Shown here piece after piece: positions 57,849 to 64,000 of a stretch of DNA of 64,000 nucleotides (positions are counted from its first letter, which is position 1; every line of letters starts with the position of its first letter). The translations under genes were made by a program, and so were the position numbers. The notes beneath the pieces were generated by a model that ran no database searches, was not told the origin of the DNA, and saw only the letters and a list, made by a program, of their open reading frames with translations. The DNA is taken from the NCBI GenBank assembly GCA_016800925.1, contig JABCPU010000068.1, forward strand, positions 124,001 to 188,000, given 5' to 3'. This stretch comes from Suillus spraguei (Eukaryota; Basidiomycota; Agaricomycetes; Boletales; Suillaceae).

Positions 57849-58790
57849 TTAAAAATCCTCTACAATTCGTCTCACTGATTCGTCTTCTTCGTCTTGAATT
57901 TCTTTGACTTCTGCTTGATGGAGTGGAGTCTTCTTCTTCCTTTCAGGACAGTTACCAATGCGATGCCCTGTCTTCCTGCATCCAAAACATTGTCCTTTTT
58001 TCATGCACTTGGATCTTTCCATATCAGAGATTCGATCCACAACCATTGTGTTTGAATTGTGATTGGGTGTGTAACGTGCATTTCCATAGTTCTTCTTCTT
58101 CTGCGGAGCATGGTGTGCTTGCAATGCCAAAAGGCGTTGATGGGAGTTATCGATAGAGACGCATTGTGATACAACATTGCAGAATACCTCTGAGACGTCG
58201 CCTGGCGCAAAGAGTTTGGTTAGGATACCTAGGTTAAGACCGTCCTGGAAGAACTGGATCTTTGTTGTGTCATTGGTGATATGAGCCTTAGCTGCAAGCA
58301 CCTCGAAGTCAGCAATATAAGTTTGGAGATCGCCGCTTCCTTGCTTGAGGTCTCTGAGCTTTGTTAATGCGGTTCCTACCGAATCTACTGGTTGAAAGGC
58401 TTCGTTGAAACTCTTCATAAAATCTGCCAACGTCCCATAACCGACTTTTTGTCCAGAAGTGTCAACTGATTGGGCGTGAACGAGAAATTGCTCTTTCCAG
58501 GATTTGGCATTCTTTTCTGTCATGAAGGACGTAATGAAAATGATCTTCTGTTTGTCGGTGATATAGAACTTTTCATTGATGTCAAAGTACAGGTTGCATG
58601 ATAGAATGAATTCCAGGGAATTGTCGTGATTTCCATCAAAAGCGGTTGGAAGACCGATTTTATATTCAAAATCTTTGGTAGTAGCTGTAGTAGTCATAAT
58701 GGTGAATCGTCTAGGGAGTTGTGCTTTCTCAGTGCCTACACATGTGGTCTTGCTGTCCGTTAGGGCTTTATCAGGTTTCAGGAGGGTCAA
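57849..58790 (-). CDS. Gypsy gag-like polyprotein with zinc knuckle
   Basis: 313 residues beginning MTLLKPDKALTDSKTT. A capsid-like core follows (FEYKIGLPTAFDGNHDNSLE, FITSFMTEKNAKSWKEQFLV, LTKLRDLKQGSGDLQTYIAD, IQFFQDGLNLGILTKLFAPG). Near the end, CFGCRKTGHRIGNC gives the C-x2-C-x4-H-x4-C zinc knuckle for nucleic-acid binding. Open from the ATG to the stop without defects, unlike the pol part. It lies just downstream of the LTR at 58831-59308, the correct order for the 5' end of the minus-strand element. Gag forms the virus-like particle in which reverse transcription occurs. Confidence 0.9.
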   Translation of the reverse strand: MTLLKPDKALTDSKTTCVGTEKAQLPRRFTIMTTTATTKDFEYKIGLPTAFDGNHDNSLEFILSCNLYFDINEKFYITDKQKIIFITSFMTEKNAKSWKEQFLVHAQSVDTSGQKVGYGTLADFMKSFNEAFQPVDSVGTALTKLRDLKQGSGDLQTYIADFEVLAAKAHITNDTTKIQFFQDGLNLGILTKLFAPGDVSEVFCNVVSQCVSIDNSHQRLLALQAHHAPQKKKNYGNARYTPNHNSNTMVVDRISDMERSKCMKKGQCFGCRKTGHRIGNCPERKKKTPLHQAEVKEIQDEEDESVRRIVEDF

Positions 58791-58830
58791 AGACTGAGTA
58801 GTCTGTGATCAGGTTTGGACTTTAATCTTT

Positions 58831-59308
58831 TGTTACAAACTGGGGTGGTGTCACCAGCGACAGTGAGAAGACACAGATGGTCTGCTGGGAAGTTCTACAA
58901 TGTCCAGAAGAGGACAAGGTAAGAGTACAAGGAACGTGTTCTGAGTACTATCAAGAGCTCAGCCTCGAAGACTAGGCTCAGAGGTTCTACAAGAATAGAG
59001 ACTAAGGCTAAGGAGTGCTTAGACTTAGAGATGATTCAAGACGACTTAGGTTGGAGACCTAAGTGAAGGATAGCAATATCCAGGTAAAACCCAGTAAGAT
59101 TAAAGTAAAGTATACAAGCATAATACAATGTGCTTAAATAAGCCAATATGTGCGCACGGACCAAGAGAGACGTGAGAACGTAAGTGCGTATCCAAAGAAG
59201 GAAGGCTACTATAGTACAGATGCGTTGAGCATATGAGTCAGAGTCATGTTATGTAATATATAAAATAAAGGAGACGGAAAATGAATAGGGGCACATACAA
59301 TTGTAACA
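58831..59308 (-). mobile_element. 5' LTR, family B (478 bp)
   Basis: On the minus strand it starts TGTTACAATTGTATGTGCCC and ends CAGTTTGTAACA, the TG...CA form. It lies immediately before the gag gene of the minus-strand element. The leader after it starts aaagattaaagtccaaacc; I cannot name the tRNA primer. Its first 206 bases also occur at 54387-54592 in the opposite orientation. Confidence 0.85.
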
Positions 59309-62236
59309 GGTTACATGCCATGAACCCAAGTATAGATTGGGCTGCTGAAACACTCACCCTCCCACGAATGACAAAGTCTGATGAAATCAAACAAGACATG
59401 GATACAGACCGGAAGAAGAACAGACTACCTTCTGCTTTCCCTTACCACATCAAGAAATGGCAAAATTTGAAACTTCCGAAACTTGTCGTTGCTCCTACCA
59501 TTGACATCCCTGACAAACTCATGATCGACGAAACTTCTCCACGAGTAAAAATACTGCCGCGTCCCCCATCACCTATTCCTCGTGTAGAAAAATGAAAGAA
59601 TGAGTCAGAACCAGAATCTCGACCACCGCCATCAAAACCCGTTGAACAACGACCAATTGAGGAACAACAACAAGGAAAGCAGAAAACTGAAGAAGATCTC
59701 AAAGGACGAGCTCATAACATTCCAAAGTTAACCAAATACTTCATACCACCCAAATCATTGATTCCTTCCACTTCTATCGAAGTAATTCCTGATCAAGATG
59801 AACCCATGATGTCTACTATGCCCACCGAAGAAGATGAGCAATTCAATACTATGCATGATGTATGGAGTGCCCCTGAAGTACGAGAAGTATCATCCTATGA
59901 ACTTGGAGAAAGAGAATTCCTGGTCGAATATGACATTGATGGAAGTTACATGAGAATCATCGACGAAGTATCCATGGATACTCCCCTTACTCATGATGGA
60001 ACTTCCCAATTTGAACAACTCCCGAATTACTCCACCATCTCTCATCCTCTGCCAAAATATAGTAATAAGGCACAAGAATTTGCAACTGACGAAAAAGAGA
60101 AGAAAAAGAAATCATTTGAAGAATGCGTGCCATCCTACCTCCATGACTTCACTGATGTCTTTGCTAAAGATGGACTTAACAAACTTCCTCCAGAACAACC
60201 TGGTATTGACCACCACATCGATCCCAAACCCAGTTTTATTCCCAGAATGTCTAAGGTTTACCCGCTGTCAGAGAAGGAATGAACTTTGGTAAAAGCATTC
60301 ATTGATGAAAACGTTGCTAAGAGGTTCATTTCTGAATCAAAATCACCCCAAGCTAGTGGATTCTTCTTTGTTGGAAAAAAGAGCAGAGAACTCCGTCCTT
60401 GCCAGGACTATCGTTACATCAATGATTGGACAGTCAAAAATGCTTATCCACTTCCTTTACCGGTATCTCTTGTGGCTGTCATATACCATACTTCTGATCC
60501 CAGATCCACCCATATCCGATCAGATCCGATCGATTCTATTTCCGTCCGGTCCACAGATCCTGTCCGGATCGCTCATTCAAATGTGCTTGCTTCTCACACT
60601 CTATCTCCCTTGTGTATAACTGCGCCTATCTCCTTTTGTCACTCATCCTGGTTTCTGGTACTCCGGCTGTGTATAATTCCTTCCTGTGTCACTGATCCGT
60701 TACCTGTGTTTCATTTCCGATTCGTGCTTACTGATCCGCTGCGCATTAACTAATAGACTTCCATTACACTTCGTACATAGCCCTCGGTCCCGGACTCGTT
60801 GATTATCCATCTTAGATATTTACCGTATATAAACCACTTGTAGATCTCCGTAGAACCTTAGTTTGAATATCATCTTAGATTCTGCTCATTCCACTTCCTT
60901 CAGACTTGAGTCACTTTCCACTCAAAGTCATCTTCTGAGACTTGGGATTGATTCCTATAGTCTATATCTCCGACTCTATCTTCGGATAGTCTACCTCTGT
61001 CAGTTTCTAGTTAGGAATCTGTTCCGAAGCTAGCCTTAGTCCTATTTCCATCCCCGCACTCCAGATAACCTTCGGACGTACCATATCTGATACCTTCGGA
61101 CGTCTGGATCCACTACACAACTCCTTCCGGATCTTTGGACATATATCTCCTCTCTGAAATAAGGGGCATTACTCGGACAAGGGGCACAGTGCACGAACTG
61201 AGGCCAAAGCCCTTCAGATCTTTCACCCCTTGAGTATGGTCTTAACAGTGGCATGGCTTCACAATACACAATTCTTCATGGAAATGGATATACGGTCAGG
61301 ATACAACAACATCCACATCCATCCCGAAGATTGATGGAAAGCTGCGTTCACAATGGAATTCGGTCTCTACGAACCAAATGTCATGTTCTTTGGGTTATGT
61401 AATTCACCAGCCACATTTCAAGCATACATGAATCGCACCTTCCAGCAAGAGATTAATGAAGGATGGATGGTTATCTATATGGACGATATCCTCATTTTCT
61501 TGACAACTATGGAGGAACATCGCGAATGTACCAGACGAGTACTGATGAAGATATGGAACAAACATCTTTTCCTGAAACCAGAAAAGTGTACCTTCAACAC
61601 TGATGAAGTGGAATACCTTGGAATGATCATTCGGCCCAGACAAATTGCTATGGATACTGCCAAGACGAAAGGAATTGCTGAATGGCCTGTTCCAAAAAGT
61701 GTGAGAGATGTTCGGTCGTTCTTAGGATTCTGCAACTTTTACCGCACATTTATCTCCCATTACTCCGATATCGCACAACCCCTGATCAATCTAACAAAAA
61801 AGGATACTTCTTTCCTTTGGACGACTCAATGTCAAAATACCTTCCAAGATCTCAAAGAATGCTTTATAAAACAACCGGTACTTTGCAACCCAGATCCATC
61901 CTGGCAATTTGTGGTCGCAACCGATGCTTCTCTTGTAGCAACTGGAGGTATCCTATTGCAAACCGATGAAAACGGCATTTATCACCCATGCGCCTATCTA
62001 TCTCAGTCGCTAAACCCAGCAGAGCGCAACTATCAGATTTTCGATTGGGAGTTACTTGCAGTTATCTGTACCTTAAACAAATGGCGTTACTATCTTGAAG
62101 GGAACACCCATACTGTCATTGTCTTCACTGATCACAAAAACCTTCTGTACTTCCAAACTGCACAAAAGTTAACTTGATGACAAGCTTGCTGGCAATTGAC
62201 ATTGTCACTCTTCGACATTGAACTACATCATGTTGC
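59309..62236 (+). pseudogene. Second gypsy copy (protease tail, RT, RNase H), plus strand
   Basis: Starts abruptly inside the protease: LHAMNPSIDWAAETLTLP. It continues as [60 protein letters not shown], then after the LTR insert MEMDIRSGYNNIHIHPED, VMFFGLCNSPATFQAYMNRT, WMVIYMDDILIFLTTMEEHR (YMDD motif), EYLGMIIRPRQIAMDTAKTK, AEWPVPKSVRDVRSFLGFCN and the RNase H part ATDASLVATGGILLQTDENG, YQIFDWELLAVICTLNKWRY, IVFTDHKNLLYFQT. In-frame TGA codons lie at 59593, 60280, 61333 and 62175. It resumes after LTR-A2 at 63972 (VAGTKLAAP) and leaves the window. It is the same family as the minus-strand copy. Confidence 0.92.
60477..61247 (-). mobile_element. Solo LTR, family A variant (771 bp), TSD GTGGC
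   Basis: Sits inside the reverse transcriptase of the second gypsy copy. It starts TGTCATATACCATAC, the complement of the family-A end, and ends TATGGTCTTAACA, the complement of its start. The flanks are GTGGC at 60472-60476 and 61248-61252: a perfect 5-bp target duplication. On the minus strand, GGCCTCAGTTCGTGCACTGT matches the same region of LTR-A1 (GGCCTCAGCTTGTGCGCTGT). It is shorter and more diverged than copies 1 and 2. Removing it restores PVSLVAWLHNTQFF. Confidence 0.92.
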
Positions 62237-62685
62237 TGTTACGACCCTGCGAAACTGGAGATTAGTAAGAAGTCCTGGTCTTACATGGGGTTGTACCAGA
62301 GGGTTGTAAAGTCAAAGGGGCTTGGCCTCAGCTCGTGCGCTGTGCCCCTTACCTGAGTATGTGCCCTTAATTTTGGATGAAGTCCAAGGGAGAGTTCTGG
62401 TGAAGTCCAGATGGAGAGTCCGGATAAACTCTAAGGCAGGATAGCTCGACAGAGCTCCAATGGACTTCCAGATGAGCGCGGGAATGCGCCGGAACTATTT
62501 CTGGAAGGTAGGGAGTAATGGTAACACTGCTGGAACAAGCTCCAAGTAGGACAGATGAAAGATGGACCACTGGACAAAGTCCAGGGCAGGATAGGAACAG
62601 AGCTCCGGAGGGAAAGATGATCCATAGATGTCAGAGGATAGGGTAGGATAAATCTGGAGGACTAGGGGTCCGAAGGTCCGGAGCT

Positions 62686-63158
62686 CGGAGGAGCGGAGGA
62701 GCGGAGGAGCGGAGGAGCGGAGGAGCGGAGGAGCGGAGGAGCGGAGGAGCGGAGGAGCGGAGGAGCGGAGGAGCGGAGGAGCGGAGGAGCGGAGGAGCGG
62801 AGGAGCGGAGGAGCGGAGGAGCGGAGGAGCGGAGGAGCGGAGGAGCGGAGGAGCGGAGGAGCGGAGGAGCGGAGGAGCGGAGGAGCGGAGGAGCGGAGGA
62901 GCGGAGGAGCGGAGGAGCGGAGGAGCGGAGGAGCGGAGGAGCGGAGGAGCGGAGGAGCGGAGGAGCGGAGGAGCGGAGGAGCGGAGGAGCGGAGGAGAGG
63001 AGCGGAGGAGCGGAGGAGCGGAGGAGCGGAGGAGCGGAGGAGCGGAGGAGCGGAGGAGCGGAGGAGCGGAGGAGCGGAGGAGTGGAGGAGTGGAGGAGCG
63101 GAGGAGCGGAGGAGCGGAGGAGTGGAGGAGTGGAGGAGCGGAGGAGTGGAGGAGCGGA
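62686..63158. repeat. 8-bp microsatellite-like array ggagcgga, about 59 copies
   Basis: The octamer ggagcgga repeats for about 473 bases with one register break near 62996 and a few gtgga variants toward the right end. It makes long spurious minus-strand frames (repeating SSAPPLLR). At the matching place in LTR-A1 (about 55030-55050) there are only one to two units (ggagcgga) before ttggatgattgg. Confidence 0.95.
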
Positions 63159-63784
63159 CAAGCATAGCTCTGTGGATCTTAGAGGAAGTGTTGGCTACTA
63201 GAGAGGAGTAGGTCCGGATATGGTGTAGAGATAGTATAGACTACTCCGGACAAGGTCTGGAATAGAAACAGACAGTATAAGACTACCATAGGTAGAGTCG
63301 GAGGTGAAACAGATGATAGATGGAGATGGACGAAGTCCGAAAAGATTATAGGACATAGGATCAAAGCTCCGGCCTAGGGAGTGATCCCATAGGCCTGAGT
63401 TGGAAGCTTACAAGGGCCGGAGCCCAAGTGCAAGAACAGAAATGGAGTTATGTATATAGACATGATAACAGGATACAGAGTAATCAAAGGAATATACAGA
63501 AGTAGGAACAATGAATCAGACTAAGGTCTGCAGGAGTTGTACTACAAGTTTATATACTGTAGGAGCATGCCGGAAGGTAAGTACGGATAGTCTGAGGCTA
63601 TGTCGGAAACACATTAGTAAGTACAGCGGGACATAAGGCTATGAACTCGGAGATGAAGCTTGTATGAAATACTTATCAAGACGGAGGCAGAGATCACCAA
63701 GAGCTGGAAGCACAGAGATACCCAAAAGCTGGAGACACAGGTATGTTCTAAAAGGGGTAATGCGCAGGTGCGCGGGAATAGTTC

Positions 63785-63905
63785 GGATATGAACTCGGAT
63801 TGGATATGGACATGGATTGGATATGGACACGGATTGGATATGGACACGGATTGGATATGGACACAGATGGATATGGATTGGAGTGGATGGGTGGATTGGA
63901 TATGT
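63785..63905. repeat. Sub-terminal 18-bp repeats in LTR-A2
   Basis: Variants of ggatatggacacggattg recur about five times (63793-63880). The same motif occurs in LTR-A1 at 55705-55780 with ggatcggatatgg. The function is unknown; possible regulatory repeats. Confidence 0.7.
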
Positions 63906-64000
63906 GTAGACTGGGTGTCTGGATGTCCATGGATTGGATTTGATCTAGACCTGAATGTACGGTATATGACAGTTGCAGGCACTAAACTAGCTGCTCCAGA

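Larger units (their letters stand above)
62237..63971 (+). mobile_element. Solo LTR, family A, copy 2 (1,735 bp), TSD GTTGC
   Basis: Starts TGTTACGACCCTGCG and ends ACGGTATATGACA. The flanks are GTTGC at 62232-62236 and 63972-63976, a perfect 5-bp duplication. Removing it joins SLFDIELHHVA with AGTKLAAPD in the RNase H/connection region. It is longer than copy 1 by about 430 bases, entirely because of the 8-bp array at 62686-63158. No internal region or second LTR is present, so it is a solo LTR left by recombination. Confidence 0.93.

Noticed and set aside
62631..63165. Long minus-strand frames encoding SSAPPLLR repeats
   Set aside because: Product of the 8-bp array, which is open in several frames; no gene-like start or surrounding exons.

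Overview
This window looks like nuclear DNA of a filamentous basidiomycete, most likely an Agaricomycete. The genes are cut by many short introns of about 45-65 bases with GT...AG ends. The protein families are typical of that group: DUF6535 membrane protein, GH30 and GH5 secreted glycosidases, DUR3 urea symporter, DUF3421+vWA proteins and Ty3/gypsy elements. I cannot fix the genus. Gene models were spliced by eye, so exon edges are predictions.

Layout. 1-7.8 kb: a flavin monooxygenase cut by the window edge (-), a relic of a BED-finger hAT element, an unidentified gene (+) and a four-exon DUF6535 membrane protein (-). 7.9-10.5 kb: a wrecked but intron-bearing copy of an AP-complex beta-adaptin gene. 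11.4-13.7 kb: a secreted GH30 glycosidase, followed by a 71-bp minisatellite. 15-20 kb: four minus-strand genes (ubiquitin-like domain protein, acidic hypothetical protein, short hypothetical protein, intact FAD monooxygenase). 20.7-22.1 kb: an HNH-nuclease-like gene with a probable frameshift. 23.6-29 kb: a small conserved protein, an essentially complete DUR3 urea transporter and a small membrane protein. 30-36 kb: a membrane-protein gene split by a hAT element, a Tc1/mariner-like element with perfect TA flanks, a 57-residue cysteine-rich secreted peptide and a second hAT relic. 37-39.4 kb: a secreted GH5 glucanase-like enzyme, then a broken GT69 mannosyltransferase and a proline-rich gene. 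42.5-46.3 kb: no supported gene. 46.3-51.5 kb: two tandem DUF3421+vWA paralogues. 52-64 kb: a transposon graveyard, with a degenerate DDE transposase and two opposed gypsy copies carrying three LTRs of a second family.

There is no operon-like organisation. The live-looking genes suggest a plant-material or host-associated life (wall glycosidases, urea uptake, redox enzymes, a small secreted peptide), but that is inference. The right third is dominated by repeats. Its nonsense codons are largely CGA to TGA changes, which fits CpG deamination or a RIP-like process. No previously unknown system can be demonstrated. The best candidates for follow-up are the tandem DUF3421+vWA pair, the cysteine-rich peptide gene between two transposon relics, and the nested LTR structure.
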